Assembly (NCBI GenBank): GCA_963748105.1
Contig: CAVVHP010000010.1
Location: 175,579 to 239,578, forward strand
Source of the DNA: JAKAGZ01 sp963748105
Lineage (GTDB): Bacteria; Bacteroidota; Ignavibacteria; Ignavibacteriales; Ignavibacteriaceae
Length of the DNA: 64,000 nucleotides
Direction of reading: 5' to 3'
Positions 10,736 to 19,381 of this stretch are shown piece after piece. Below the pieces are notes generated by a model. It ran no database searches. It was not told the origin of the DNA and was given only the letters and a program-made list of their open reading frames with translations. Each line of letters starts with the position of its first letter. Position 1 is the first letter of the stretch. The position numbers and the translations under genes were made by a program.

Positions 10736-10764
10736 TTGCAAAAATGTAAAAACTCATTTAACTT
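10736..10764 (+). promoter_or_regulatory. Sigma-70-like promoter candidate for the CDF transporter gene
   Basis: TTGCAA and TAACTT are separated by exactly 17 bp and lie 24 bp upstream of the ATG at 10788. The -10 box is only a partial match. Position and spacing are the main support. Confidence 0.35.
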
Positions 10765-10787
10765 AGTGGTAATAAAGCCGAAATAAT

Positions 10788-11705
10788 ATGAGCCATAACC
10801 ATTCAGCGCACGGGACAACAGAAAAAAATATAACAATATCGATATTCCTCAACGCAATAATTGTAGCGGGCGAGTTGACATCTGGAATATTAAGCAACAG
10901 CCTCGCGCTTATATCCGATGCTCTCCACAATTTCAGCGATCTTATTTCGCTCGTCCTCAGTCTAGTTGCCGCAAAAATGAAGTCCTGGAAGGCAAATTCC
11001 AGGAAATCTTACGGATACATACGGGCGGAAATTATTGTGGCATTTATTAATTCATCCACCCTGCTGGTAATAGGTGTTTATATTGTCTATGAAGCCGTGG
11101 GACGCCTGGCTGCCCCGGAACCTGTAATTGGCAAGTGGCTGATTATTGTTGCGGGAATTAGTTTTGTTGCTAATGCACTTTCCACATACCTTCTTCATAA
11201 AAATTCCAAAGAAGATCTGAACGCAAAGAGCGCCTACCTCCATCTTTTTTACGATGCTGTAAATTCCTTGTTTGTTGTAATAGCAGGAATATTGATCTAC
11301 TTTTACCAGTGGTACATCCTCGACCCGATTTTCTCAATAGTAATCGGTCTGTTCATTATTAAAAGCGCATGGGATATAATACTGGAAACGGTAAATATTT
11401 TAAGCGAAGGAACTCCGAAAGAAATTGACCTGGAGGAAGTTCAAAAATTTATCGAAGCGGTGCCGGAAATAAAAGACGTTCATCATTTACATATCTGGAC
11501 TCTAGCATCAAATTTCTATGCCCTCTCCGCCCACGTTGTAATAAAAGACCAGATGCTTAGTAGCGGTTACCTGATAATTGATAAACTTGAAAAAGAATTA
11601 GAAAGCAGGTTCGGGATTAACCACCCGACCTTTCAACTGGAAGCTGATTTGACTAATGAACAAAGTAAAACTGTTAAAATTTCAGAGGAAGTTAAAAAGA
11701 AATAG
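10788..11705 (+). CDS. Cation diffusion facilitator (CzcD-like zinc/cobalt/cadmium exporter)
   Basis: The 305-residue inner-membrane protein starts with a His-containing tail (MSHNHSAHGT) and has six hydrophobic segments. The metal-site motif SDALHNFSD lies in TM2 and the second conserved site HLFYDAVNS in TM5. The C-terminal cytoplasmic domain contains DVHHLHIWTL, the CDF dimerisation/metal-binding signature. It exports divalent metals in exchange for protons. Zinc is most likely from the family, but the sequence alone does not fix selectivity. It converges with tyrA with a 6-bp gap. Confidence 0.9.
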   Translation: MSHNHSAHGTTEKNITISIFLNAIIVAGELTSGILSNSLALISDALHNFSDLISLVLSLVAAKMKSWKANSRKSYGYIRAEIIVAFINSSTLLVIGVYIVYEAVGRLAAPEPVIGKWLIIVAGISFVANALSTYLLHKNSKEDLNAKSAYLHLFYDAVNSLFVVIAGILIYFYQWYILDPIFSIVIGLFIIKSAWDIILETVNILSEGTPKEIDLEEVQKFIEAVPEIKDVHHLHIWTLASNFYALSAHVVIKDQMLSSGYLIIDKLEKELESRFGINHPTFQLEADLTNEQSKTVKISEEVKKK

Positions 11706-11711
11706 TGATAT

Positions 11712-12560
11712 CTATCCCTTTTTCCCTTTATCCTTCTTCTTCTTTGATTCCATAAACATTTTTTCAATACTTTCGAAGTCTTCACATTCCAGATAATGTT
11801 CAATTTTGGTAAGATTATAATGCAACTTTTCAATCGCAGTAATTATTTCTTCACGGTTATACTTCAGATTTGATTTCCAGCTCGTGAATGGACTGTCCGC
11901 CAGTCTTGTCATATCCCTGAAGCCCGGCCCGGCAAAATCAAGAAGATTAAAATCCAGTTTATCATCAATTGAATTTATCAGTGCTACCGACATTAATTGC
12001 GGCATATGGCTCAGACTCGCCACAACTTTATCGTGAATTTCAGGATTTAAGAAAACCGGCTTTGCTCCAAGAAGACCTATAATAACCTGGAAATCTTTAA
12101 TTCGTGAGCATTTTTGGGCATAAGAAGAAATAATATAATTAGAATCCTTAAAAAGCCCGGACTCCGAATTATCGTATCCACCTGTTTCTTTTCCGGCCAT
12201 CGGGTGTCCGCCTATATAATGCCCTTCCGATTCAATAATGTTCCATTTTTCCTCGAATATATTTTTTACCCCGCAGACATCGGTAATAATGTTTTTTCTT
12301 GTCAATAATGGAAGCAGCTTTTCGAATGCCTCCAGAGATTTATCAGCAGGCATTGCGAGTATGATAAGATCAGAATTAACTGAATCAGGAATAGACGACA
12401 AGATGTTATCAATCACGTTTTCTTTTTTGGCTTTTTGCAGAACCGCGGGCTTTTTATCGTAAGCGCTTATATCAAATTTTTCAGGCGACGCTTTCAAAGC
12501 CTTCGCAATTGAACCCCCGATAAGACCAAGCCCAAGTATGGAAATTTTTTTTATCTGCAA
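11712..12560 (-). CDS. tyrA: Prephenate dehydrogenase
   Basis: The enzyme catalyses NAD-dependent oxidative decarboxylation of prephenate to 4-hydroxyphenylpyruvate in tyrosine synthesis. Visible are the Rossmann motif ILGLGLIGGSIAKAL, the catalytic-site GGHPMAGKE, and SHMPQLMSVAL in the helical dimerisation domain. There is no chorismate mutase or ACT extension at 282 residues. The C-terminus is lysine-rich. It is separate from the DAHP synthase gene at 17.7-18.7 kb. Confidence 0.9.
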   Translation of the reverse strand: MQIKKISILGLGLIGGSIAKALKASPEKFDISAYDKKPAVLQKAKKENVIDNILSSIPDSVNSDLIILAMPADKSLEAFEKLLPLLTRKNIITDVCGVKNIFEEKWNIIESEGHYIGGHPMAGKETGGYDNSESGLFKDSNYIISSYAQKCSRIKDFQVIIGLLGAKPVFLNPEIHDKVVASLSHMPQLMSVALINSIDDKLDFNLLDFAGPGFRDMTRLADSPFTSWKSNLKYNREEIITAIEKLHYNLTKIEHYLECEDFESIEKMFMESKKKKDKGKKG

Positions 12561-12793
12561 TTTTTATTTTTCCGGACATTATAAAATTCTAAAATACCTG
12601 AATTTATAATAAAACTGAAAAAATGATTAAATAAAATACCAAATAATGACCACATTTTTTTACTCCCTTATAAATAGTATGTTCCCGACCGGGGAATGAG
12701 TTCATTATTCGGACTACCTTGCGGGGACAATTACTAATTGATTATATTACCGTTAACTAATTTTTATATAGTTGAATCAAGGGGAGTGACGTA

Positions 12794-13477
12794 TTGAGAA
12801 TCAGAAATATTTTGCTGTTTTTTCTTTTGCTTACCTTTACCAGCTCTACTTTCGCGCAAACAGAAAACCCGGAAAGACAAAATAAAATTGTTGAAGCGCC
12901 AATTTACAAGGGAATAATAATAAGTTTAAAAGGCGGGGCAGCTTATCAGCCGATGGCGGCTGGCTGGGGAAACTGGGAAGACTATGCATCAGGCCGAAAA
13001 CAGGGATTCCCCGGTTTCATTTCTGATTTTTCTCTCTCTTACCCTATAAATGAGAAGCAGTATATTGAAATAGGAGTTTCCCATATTTCGGCTGAAATAA
13101 ACGAAACGTCTTATTATAAAACGTCCACTATTAATTGGGATTTTAATTTATACCCGATGTCAATTGGCTATAAATATCTGACAAAAACTCCCGCCGCACA
13201 GTTCAGACTTTTTTGGGGCGGTAGATTCAGTTATATCATTAATAAAGGGACCTATAATATTGTAGATACTACAGATAGACCCAGAAATGTCAGTTTTAGC
13301 TCAAACGGGTATGGGGTTGATTTTTTTACGGGATTGCTTTATTCTTTTAGTAACAGGCTTTGTCTGTCCGCCGAAGTAAAATTAGGTTATCAAGATGAAT
13401 TAGCCTTTGCAAAATTATCTATCGATTCCGGAAGTTTAGGTATTCATTTATTAGCTGGAATTGGCTACACTTTATAA
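12794..13477 (+). CDS. Outer-membrane beta-barrel protein, unknown function
   Basis: A signal peptide ending TFAQ precedes about 200 residues of alternating amphipathic strands (for example YIEIGVSHISAEINE and LSAEVKLGYQ) ending in LLAGIGYTL, a terminal aromatic strand as in outer-membrane barrels. The best start is the TTG at 12794, with GGGGAG about 8 bp upstream. The leader and first codons closely resemble those of the barrel gene at 16,969. No specific family is recognised. Confidence 0.6.
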   Translation: MRIRNILLFFLLLTFTSSTFAQTENPERQNKIVEAPIYKGIIISLKGGAAYQPMAAGWGNWEDYASGRKQGFPGFISDFSLSYPINEKQYIEIGVSHISAEINETSYYKTSTINWDFNLYPMSIGYKYLTKTPAAQFRLFWGGRFSYIINKGTYNIVDTTDRPRNVSFSSNGYGVDFFTGLLYSFSNRLCLSAEVKLGYQDELAFAKLSIDSGSLGIHLLAGIGYTL

Positions 13478-13508
13478 ATAGTCGATTTATCTCCGACATA
13501 ATCTTTCT

Positions 13509-13532
13509 CCCGGTAATTTTCCGGTTTTTTTT
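13509..13532 (+). terminator. Terminator after the barrel gene
   Basis: CCGG-TAATTTT-CCGG is followed by eight T residues, 32-55 bp after the stop at 13477. The stem is short, so efficiency is uncertain. Confidence 0.5.
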
Positions 13533-13583
13533 ATAGACTATTTTAGTTTATAAATACCAGGTTAAAAATACGTAGCCTTTCCC

Positions 13584-13611
13584 TTGACTTTTACCCCCGC
13601 CCCACTATAAT
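13584..13611 (+). promoter_or_regulatory. Sigma-70-type promoter for the LuxR-like regulator
   Basis: TTGACT and TATAAT are spaced by 16 bp (13590-13605) and end 48 bp upstream of the ATG at 13660. A ribosome-binding GGGGAAATTACAGGG precedes the start. Both boxes are near consensus. Confidence 0.5.
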
Positions 13612-13659
13612 TTATACACGGTTATAATTACCTGTTCAAAATAAGGGGAAATTACAGGG

Positions 13660-14498
13660 ATGCAGAAAATAGACCTTTATACGGTTGCCTCCGAAACTGA
13701 TATAGCGGAAATTACAGAAGAAATTTTCGAAAGAGAAAAGCGTGTTAATTTTGCCGGACATTTCAATACTTTCAATGAAGCGACAAAACTTTTAAAAGAC
13801 AAATCGGTAAAAGAACCTGCAATCTTATTTATACACGATTATTCGTTCGCAAAAGACAACGTTCTAAAATTTGTAAGCCGATCTGCTGAAACAAATGTTT
13901 TATCCGCATACAAAAAATATTATACACCAAAAGTATTAATAAAAACTATATAAAAAATTTAAGCAATTCTAACATTAACGGGATTCTGCATAAACTGGAT
14001 ACCCCACTGTTCGTTAATCGAGACAAAAATTTACTGCTATTAAGGCAGGGTAAAGAAGAGCTTATTAAAATAATGGAATTAGTCAGCGAGGGCTGTACAT
14101 TTTATGACAGCAAAATTACATCACTGCTCCCTAAAAGATATGCCTGGGCACGGAATACAACTGGACAGGGTCCTTTTACTGCTGTAACGGAAGAAATTCT
14201 AAACTGGCAATTAAATGAAAATGCCGAAAGATTTTTACAAGAATCTGTACAATTGATAAGACTATTAAGTTTAAGAGAAAAAGAGATATTGCTACTTATT
14301 GCTAAAGGAAGAAAAAACACAAACATAGCAAAACTACTTAATATATCAATTAGTACCATAGAATCTCACAAAACCCATATCCTCAAAAAATTAGACCTTA
14401 AATCCACAACAGACCTCCTTATTTTTGCCGTAAGAAACGAAACAATCCTGAAATTCCTCTCAACAAAAAACATTTTAAATACAGGTTTCCTGTATTGA
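13660..14498 (+). CDS. LuxR/NarL-type transcription regulator with degenerate receiver domain, frameshifted
   Basis: The C-terminal domain (frame from 14,073) contains LSLREKEILLLIAKGRKNTN followed by IAKLLNISISTIESHKTHIL, a full LuxR-type helix-turn-helix. The N-terminal frame ends at 13953. Reading the other frame across 13,930-14,072 gives YIKNLSNSNINGILHKLDT continuous with the downstream part, so one base was lost or gained near 13,945. The N-terminal half has receiver-like alternation (PAILFIHDYSF) but lacks the usual acidic pair and clean phospho-acceptor, so activation by phosphorylation is doubtful. Repaired length is about 279 residues. It probably regulates the adjacent surface-protein genes (inference). 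Confidence 0.75.
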
Positions 14499-14500
14499 TT
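14478..14500 (+). terminator. Hairpin at the end of the LuxR-like gene
   Basis: AATACAGG (14478-14485) and CCTGTATT (14489-14496) form a perfect 8-bp stem with a TTT loop that includes the stop codon. A TTGATTTCTTT tail follows. An almost identical hairpin follows the decayed HTH copy at 16,284. Confidence 0.55.
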
Positions 14501-14634
14501 TCTTTAAGCCCACTAATTAAGTTATTTGGGAAATATAATTGTGTCTATTTTACCTTACTAAACAGACTACATTACAAGGAGTAGTAGGAACAATCATAAC
14601 ATCAATACAATAACTTTAAAATAAAAAAGAAATT

Positions 14635-15687
14635 ATGAAAGCATCGGCTATAATATTCTACATTTTTTGCTTTTTAGGAATATATTTTTTGAATTCCTGT
14701 AAAAGCAATCCGATTAATGATGGTGGCAATGCACAAATAGGAGAATGGCAGTCTCTCGGTTTGGAGAATGAATCTATAACATCTATTGCGATTGATCCTA
14801 ATGACGAAAATATAATTTATGCAGGAAGTTCCTCTGATTTCAGTTCCGGAACATCGGGTAAATTATTTAAGAGCACTGATTCCGGCGAATCCTGGAATTT
14901 GCTCATCTCAACTAGCGATGCTCGGTTTAATGAAATTATAATAGACCCGTTAAATACGAACATTCTTTACGTAGCAAATGGTTCTATTCTTAAGAGTATA
15001 GATGCCGGTTTGAATTTTAGCGATATAACAGGCAATATTCAAACAAACTATGAAACAAAAGCTTATGTACTAACAATAGACCAGAAAAACCCAAATATAC
15101 TTTTTGCCGGAACAGGAGGATTCTTTGGTGGCGGACTATACAAAAGTATAGACGCTGGAAATAATTGGTCTTGGATTGGAGATAGCCTAAAAGGGGGAGT
15201 TACAAGTATCGCTATTGATCCTAATAATTTGAATACTCTTTATGTGGGAACTGCCGGAGAAACAATATTATGGAAGAGCACAGATGGCGGAAAACTCTGG
15301 ACACAAACAGGTTTAGGAGGGAAAGGTTTGATACATGATATTCGTATAGAATCAGTCGCTTCCGGAAACATTTTTGTTGCCACTAGAACTGGTGTCTGGA
15401 AAAGAAGCGATAACGGTATTAACTGGCAGATATTCAATGAGGGACTGCCTGATAATTGTAGCGTTATTAAAGTTCTAGAAGACACAGGTACAAAAGCACT
15501 TTATGTTGCAGAAACAAATAATAATGGTAACGGAATTTATAAAAGAGATGTTGGTGGAATATGGGAAAAATTTGACACTGGCCAAATTGACACATTAAGT
15601 TCATTTTACTATTCAGATTTAAAAATCACTAAAAAAAATAAATTCCTATATTTTGGAAATAAGGGTCTATCTAGATATCAGTTATAA
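14635..15687 (+). CDS. Lipoprotein with BNR/Asp-box (sortilin-like) beta-propeller
   Basis: The 350-residue protein has a lipoprotein leader ending LNSC and then repeated Asp-box motifs: STDSGESW, SIDAGNNW, STDGGKLW and SDNGINW. They are spaced about 50-60 residues apart with linking IAIDPNNLNTLYVGT segments. This is a VPS10/sortilin-type propeller, common in Bacteroidota surface proteins. Its ligand is unknown. No sorting domain is attached, but a detached T9SS sorting-domain remnant starts 67 bp downstream. That raises the possibility that this gene once extended into it. Confidence 0.75.
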   Translation: MKASAIIFYIFCFLGIYFLNSCKSNPINDGGNAQIGEWQSLGLENESITSIAIDPNDENIIYAGSSSDFSSGTSGKLFKSTDSGESWNLLISTSDARFNEIIIDPLNTNILYVANGSILKSIDAGLNFSDITGNIQTNYETKAYVLTIDQKNPNILFAGTGGFFGGGLYKSIDAGNNWSWIGDSLKGGVTSIAIDPNNLNTLYVGTAGETILWKSTDGGKLWTQTGLGGKGLIHDIRIESVASGNIFVATRTGVWKRSDNGINWQIFNEGLPDNCSVIKVLEDTGTKALYVAETNNNGNGIYKRDVGGIWEKFDTGQIDTLSSFYYSDLKITKKNKFLYFGNKGLSRYQL

Positions 15688-15754
15688 TCCTCGTGTTAAT
15701 TTTTTACTAAAAAAATTAAATATATGACTCATCAACGATCACCGCCATAATTTC

Positions 15755-16021
15755 TTGCAATATTATGGTGCCCCGAGTGTACCCTCAAATCCATTTAATC
15801 CCACCACACTTATAAATTATTCTATTAAAAAGGAAGGATATGTGACAATAAAAGTGTACGATGTACTTGGCAGGGCGGTTAAAACCCTTGTTAATGAAAA
15901 TAAACCCGCAGGATTTTACACCGTTAATTTTGACGCAAGCAAACTAAGCAGCGGGGTTTATTTTTATACAATAAAGACAAACGAATTTTTTGACAGGAAG
16001 AAAATGATTGTTATGAAATAA
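15755..16021 (+). pseudogene. Orphan T9SS type A sorting-domain remnant
   Basis: The frame reads NPFNPTTLINYSI, then VYDVLGRAVKTLVNE, then SSGVYFYTIKTNEFF and KKMIVMK, a near-complete T9SS C-terminal domain. It has no convincing start or signal peptide, and the usual NYPNPFNP is interrupted by extra residues (QYYGAPSVPSNPFNP). It is probably the leftover end of a deleted cargo gene. Confidence 0.75.
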
Positions 16022-16041
16022 TGCACGAAGTTTATCTTTTT

Positions 16042-16068
16042 ACCCGTGAGAAGCAATTGCTCACGGGT
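16042..16068 (+). terminator. Terminator after the sorting-domain remnant
   Basis: ACCCGTGAG (16042-16050) and CTCACGGGT (16060-16068) form a perfect 9-bp stem with a 9-nt loop, followed by CTTAATTTCTT. Confidence 0.7.
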
Positions 16069-16130
16069 CTTAATTTCTTAACTGCCTACCATCCTATCAT
16101 TTGCGGAAATATTTATATAGGAAAGAAGAA

Positions 16131-16282
16131 AAAATAGCAAAAGCTCTTAATCAGTAACTATCGTCGAAGCTCACAAAGTTCATATCCTAAAAAAACTAGA
16201 AATCAAATCCACAACAGACCTGTTTATTTTTGCTCTGAGGAATGAAATCATCCTAAAATTACTTGCTGCAAAATATTTTTAA
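16131..16282 (+). pseudogene. Decayed copy of the LuxR helix-turn-helix C-terminus
   Basis: In frame up to the stop at 16282 the sequence reads TIVEAHKVHILKKLEIKSTT then DLFIFALRNEIILKLLAAKYF. This parallels TIESHKTHILKKLDLKSTTD and LLIFAVRNETILKFL of the intact regulator at 13.7-14.5 kb, with a frameshift before it (AKALNQ). Nucleotide similarity extends through the following hairpin. No N-terminal domain is present, so it is a truncated duplicate. Confidence 0.8.
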
Positions 16283-16283
16283 A

Positions 16284-16302
16284 AATACGGGAAACCCGTA
16301 TT
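16284..16302 (+). terminator. Hairpin after the decayed HTH copy
   Basis: AATACGGG and CCCGTATT form a perfect 8-bp stem with an AAA loop, the counterpart of the hairpin at 14,478 with compensating changes in the stem (AGG/CCT against GGG/CCC). Confidence 0.55.
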
Positions 16303-16397
16303 GATTATCTTGAGGTTATAAATTAGGTTAATTTAACATTAATAAATTTTGTCCCTTGAAAATATGTTTTTTAAGCATTTTTAAATGCAGGAGACTA

Positions 16398-16901
16398 ATG
16401 ATACAATTCTATTTTAGATCGTTTTTGTTTTGTTTTATAATTTTTTTCTTTCAACACCAGGTAGCAGCTCAAAGTGATTCTACTTCCTATAAGTATTGGA
16501 TTAATGGTGGAATAAAGTTAAATAATTTAAATAATCTCGGTGTTCATTTAAGTTATAATTTTAGTTTAAGTAGTCTATATGCCCAAGCTATCTTCTCCGC
16601 GCAAAGAATTCCTGATGGAGAAGGGTCCATAGAACCCTTGGTTACAGGACTGGCAATTGGAAGCAGGTATTCACGGAGGTTTTACTTAGCCGCTAGCTTT
16701 ATAGGTCCATCTATAGTTTGGGGTAACAAGATCAATACGGACAAAAATTATTTTTCTACACTTGGGCTAAATATTAATGGGCAATTATTTTTTAAACTGA
16801 TTCCTGAAATAGGGCTTGGAATAGAGGTAATACAAAATTTTAACACTGTTAAATCTTTTACTTCATTTCATCTTTCTTTATCAATAAATAATAACAAATA
16901 A
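16398..16901 (+). CDS. Small outer-membrane barrel-like protein, unknown function
   Basis: The start at 16398 is preferred over an upstream in-frame ATG at 16356 because AGGAG lies 5-6 bp before it and the protein then begins directly with a signal peptide ending QVAAQ. The mature part is about 140 residues of alternating strands ending FHLSLSINNNK. No family is recognised. It lies between the decayed HTH copy and another barrel gene. Confidence 0.5.
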   Translation: MIQFYFRSFLFCFIIFFFQHQVAAQSDSTSYKYWINGGIKLNNLNNLGVHLSYNFSLSSLYAQAIFSAQRIPDGEGSIEPLVTGLAIGSRYSRRFYLAASFIGPSIVWGNKINTDKNYFSTLGLNINGQLFFKLIPEIGLGIEVIQNFNTVKSFTSFHLSLSINNNK

Positions 16902-16952
16902 TTAAAAATCTTATATTAATGGTAACAGATTTATAGTCTTCTATAGTTGACA

Positions 16953-16961
16953 GGGGGGGGG
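16953..16961. repeat. G9 homopolymer tract in the ribosome-binding region
   Basis: Nine consecutive G residues end 7 bp before the ATG of the barrel gene at 16,969, exactly where the Shine-Dalgarno should be. Length variation here would change spacing and strength of translation initiation. Confidence 0.9.
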
Positions 16962-16968
16962 CGATTTA

Positions 16969-17646
16969 ATGAGAATCAGAAATATGTCCCGGTACTGTCC
17001 TTTAATGTTTTTTTTGTTTTTAAATATCCCCTTATTCTCACAGATCAATACTAAAGTTCTGCATTACCAGGATTCCGGATTGAATAAATTAACCGGCAGC
17101 CTTGACAGTCTTAAGGAAAATTCAGGTTTGGTGAAAAAAGGACTGGGAATACAAATCAGGGGAGGAATAAAATTCCCTGAATCTTCAAATTATACTTATG
17201 AAACAACTACCGGCTTCTATGGAGGAATAACTTTTATATTCCCTCTCGGCAAATCAATCGACTTACAGCCGGAATTCAACTATTCAAATTCAGCAAACCA
17301 GGGGAATAATGCTAATGATCGCAGGCCCGGTGAAAACATAAGCACGAAAGAGATTGCCTTAATGCTCGGCTGCAAATACTTTCTGAAAGATTTTATAATA
17401 AAATTTATACCGGGATTGGGTTATGTAACTAAATCAGGAGACAGGTTCAGTTCCGATAGTGACAGGCTCATTTCAATAACACTGGGTCTTGGTATTTACA
17501 AGGATATTTCCAGACGATTATCAGCGGGCCTTGAATTAAGAGGACAATGGGCCGGTGCTTTAAAAACCGGAGGAGGAGGAAGCACATTTGCCCCTTTTAT
17601 AGCCAATTTGGGCATAACCTATTTTATACCAAAAATGAATAATTGA
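16969..17646 (+). CDS. Outer-membrane beta-barrel protein, unknown function
   Basis: The 225-residue protein has a signal peptide ending LFSQ. The mature region runs in amphipathic strands (GFYGGITFIFPLG, RLISITLGLGIYKDI) and ends in IANLGITYFIP, a typical barrel end. This resembles the PorT/OmpA-like porins common in Bacteroidota. The start is preceded by the G9 tract. Its first codons (MRIRN) and the leader resemble those of the barrel gene at 12,794. Confidence 0.65.
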   Translation: MRIRNMSRYCPLMFFLFLNIPLFSQINTKVLHYQDSGLNKLTGSLDSLKENSGLVKKGLGIQIRGGIKFPESSNYTYETTTGFYGGITFIFPLGKSIDLQPEFNYSNSANQGNNANDRRPGENISTKEIALMLGCKYFLKDFIIKFIPGLGYVTKSGDRFSSDSDRLISITLGLGIYKDISRRLSAGLELRGQWAGALKTGGGGSTFAPFIANLGITYFIPKMNN

Positions 17647-17680
17647 TTTATCACGGTGACAATTAAATCCGGAGAAATCC

Positions 17681-18694
17681 TTACATCTTCCTTCCAATCA
17701 CTTCTGCTATCGCTTTAACCTGTTTCATAAGGTCTGTGAATTGTTCCGGCAGCAGTGCCTGAGGTCCATCTGACAATGCTTTTTCAGGTTCGTGGTGAAC
17801 TTCAACCATCAGGCCGTCAGCGCCTGCAGCAACGGCCGCACGAGCCATCGGGATGACTTTATCTCTCAGTCCGGTTGCGTGTGACGGATCTGCTATAATA
17901 GGAAGATGACTCCGTTTATGAATTACGGGGATTGCAGAAAGATCGAAAGTATTTCTGGTATAGGTTTCAAAAGTTCTAATGCCTCTTTCACATAACATAA
18001 CTTCCTGATTTCCACTCGCCAGAATATATTCAGCAGACATCAATAGTTCTTCAACTGTTGCAGACATACCTCTTTTCAGCATAATAGGTTTAGTAGTTTT
18101 CCCTAGATCACGGAGAAGCGGAAAGTTCTGCATATTCCTGGCACCGACCTGCAAAATATCAGTATAACTAGCAATCAAGTCAATATGACTCGTTTCCATT
18201 ACTTCTGTAATTACGAGCAAACCATATTTATCAGCCGCTTTGCGCATTAGTTTTAATCCTTCCTCTCCCATTCCCTGGAAAGAATATGGAGAAGTTCTTG
18301 GTTTAAATGCTCCTCCTCTTAATATTTTTGCACCTGCTTTCGATACAATTTCGGCTAATTTGAAAATCTGTTCTTCATTTTCTACAGAACAGGGTCCGGC
18401 CATAACTATAACTTCATCCGATCCGATAACAACATCTTTTATCTTAATTTCTGTATTTTCATTTTTATAGCTTCTGCTTGCTAACTTAAAGGGCTCTGTT
18501 ATCCTGTAAACCTCAGCAACGCCGTCAAGCACTTTAATTTTTCTGATATCAAAGGTAGGTTGCACTCCGATAGCACCAAGCACAACCTGCTCATCCCCGG
18601 TAGATTTATGAACGGAAAATTTATAATCTTCCAGATGTTTTATAATATTTTCTAATTGTTCCTGTGTTACATTTTTTCCCAATACAACAACCAC
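17681..18694 (-). CDS. aroF: 3-Deoxy-7-phosphoheptulonate synthase (DAHP synthase, type I-beta)
   Basis: This is the first enzyme of aromatic amino acid synthesis, condensing PEP and erythrose 4-phosphate. The catalytic barrel shows AGPCSVENEEQI, RGGAFKPRTSPYSFQG, LKRGMSATVEELL, CERGIRTFE and the metal-site DPSHATG. The first ~70 residues form the ferredoxin/ACT-like regulatory domain typical of this bacterial subtype. Length is normal at 337. It is the last gene of a mutS-DUF1684-aroF run, 18 bp after the middle gene. Confidence 0.93.
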   Translation of the reverse strand: MVVVLGKNVTQEQLENIIKHLEDYKFSVHKSTGDEQVVLGAIGVQPTFDIRKIKVLDGVAEVYRITEPFKLASRSYKNENTEIKIKDVVIGSDEVIVMAGPCSVENEEQIFKLAEIVSKAGAKILRGGAFKPRTSPYSFQGMGEEGLKLMRKAADKYGLLVITEVMETSHIDLIASYTDILQVGARNMQNFPLLRDLGKTTKPIMLKRGMSATVEELLMSAEYILASGNQEVMLCERGIRTFETYTRNTFDLSAIPVIHKRSHLPIIADPSHATGLRDKVIPMARAAVAAGADGLMVEVHHEPEKALSDGPQALLPEQFTDLMKQVKAIAEVIGRKM

Positions 18695-18712
18695 AATATT
18701 CTCCGTATAAAA

Positions 18713-19381
18713 TTAATTGTGAAAATTCTTTTCCCCTGCCTCAATCGCCAAATCAATATGGTCCTCTTTTGTCGGTACTGCGCAAGAATATTTAGCGCTG
18801 TACGAACAATATGGATTATAAGATAAATTAAAATCTATTGTGTATATATTATTTTTATCCGGCTTTAGCTCAAAATCTAAATAACGCCCGACACCATAAG
18901 TGTCTTTACCTGTCGTTTTATCTGTAAACCAGATAGAATAATATTCCTGCCCGTTTCTTGTCCATCCTTTGTAAACATTAATTTTGTATAGTTTGTTCAA
19001 ATAATTAAACTGAACATATCCATACCTGATAGATTTTCTTGCCTCTCCCTTCGTTCCCATTACTGTGACAGTATCTTTCTGTGTATATTCATACAGCTTG
19101 CTTTTAAAAACAAAATCAGGATTTACATCATAATATTTAAGAGGATGATATTCCGCCTTGGGATCCTGGTTAAAGGGTGAACCCGAATCATTTTTCATTT
19201 CGTTGTCTTTTTGCTGTCTGAAGTTTTCAATCTCAGAAATATATTTTTTCTGCTCAGGTGTATAATTTTTCCCACACGAGAGAACCAATAAAGAAACTAC
19301 TACCAATAAGAAGCCATAAATACTATTAAGGAAAATATTATTCTTTTTACTCAATACTGAGATCTGGTTTCTAATTTTCAC
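18713..19381 (-). CDS. DUF1684 lipoprotein
   Basis: The leader ends LVLSCGKNYTPEQ, a lipobox. The mature part has EIENFRQQKDNEMKNDSGSP, HPLKYYDVNPDF, and the strongly conserved block GRYLDFE followed by YTIDFNLSYNPYCSYSAKYS, all hallmarks of DUF1684. Molecular function is not established for the family. The start overlaps the mutS stop as ATGA, so it is probably translated from the mutS message. Confidence 0.85.
   Translation of the reverse strand: MKIRNQISVLSKKNNIFLNSIYGFLLVVVSLLVLSCGKNYTPEQKKYISEIENFRQQKDNEMKNDSGSPFNQDPKAEYHPLKYYDVNPDFVFKSKLYEYTQKDTVTVMGTKGEARKSIRYGYVQFNYLNKLYKINVYKGWTRNGQEYYSIWFTDKTTGKDTYGVGRYLDFELKPDKNNIYTIDFNLSYNPYCSYSAKYSCAVPTKEDHIDLAIEAGEKNFHN

Noticed and set aside
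16948..16953. TTGACA just before the G9 tract
   Set aside because: A matching -10 box would fall inside the coding region of the barrel gene, so it cannot serve as that gene's promoter.
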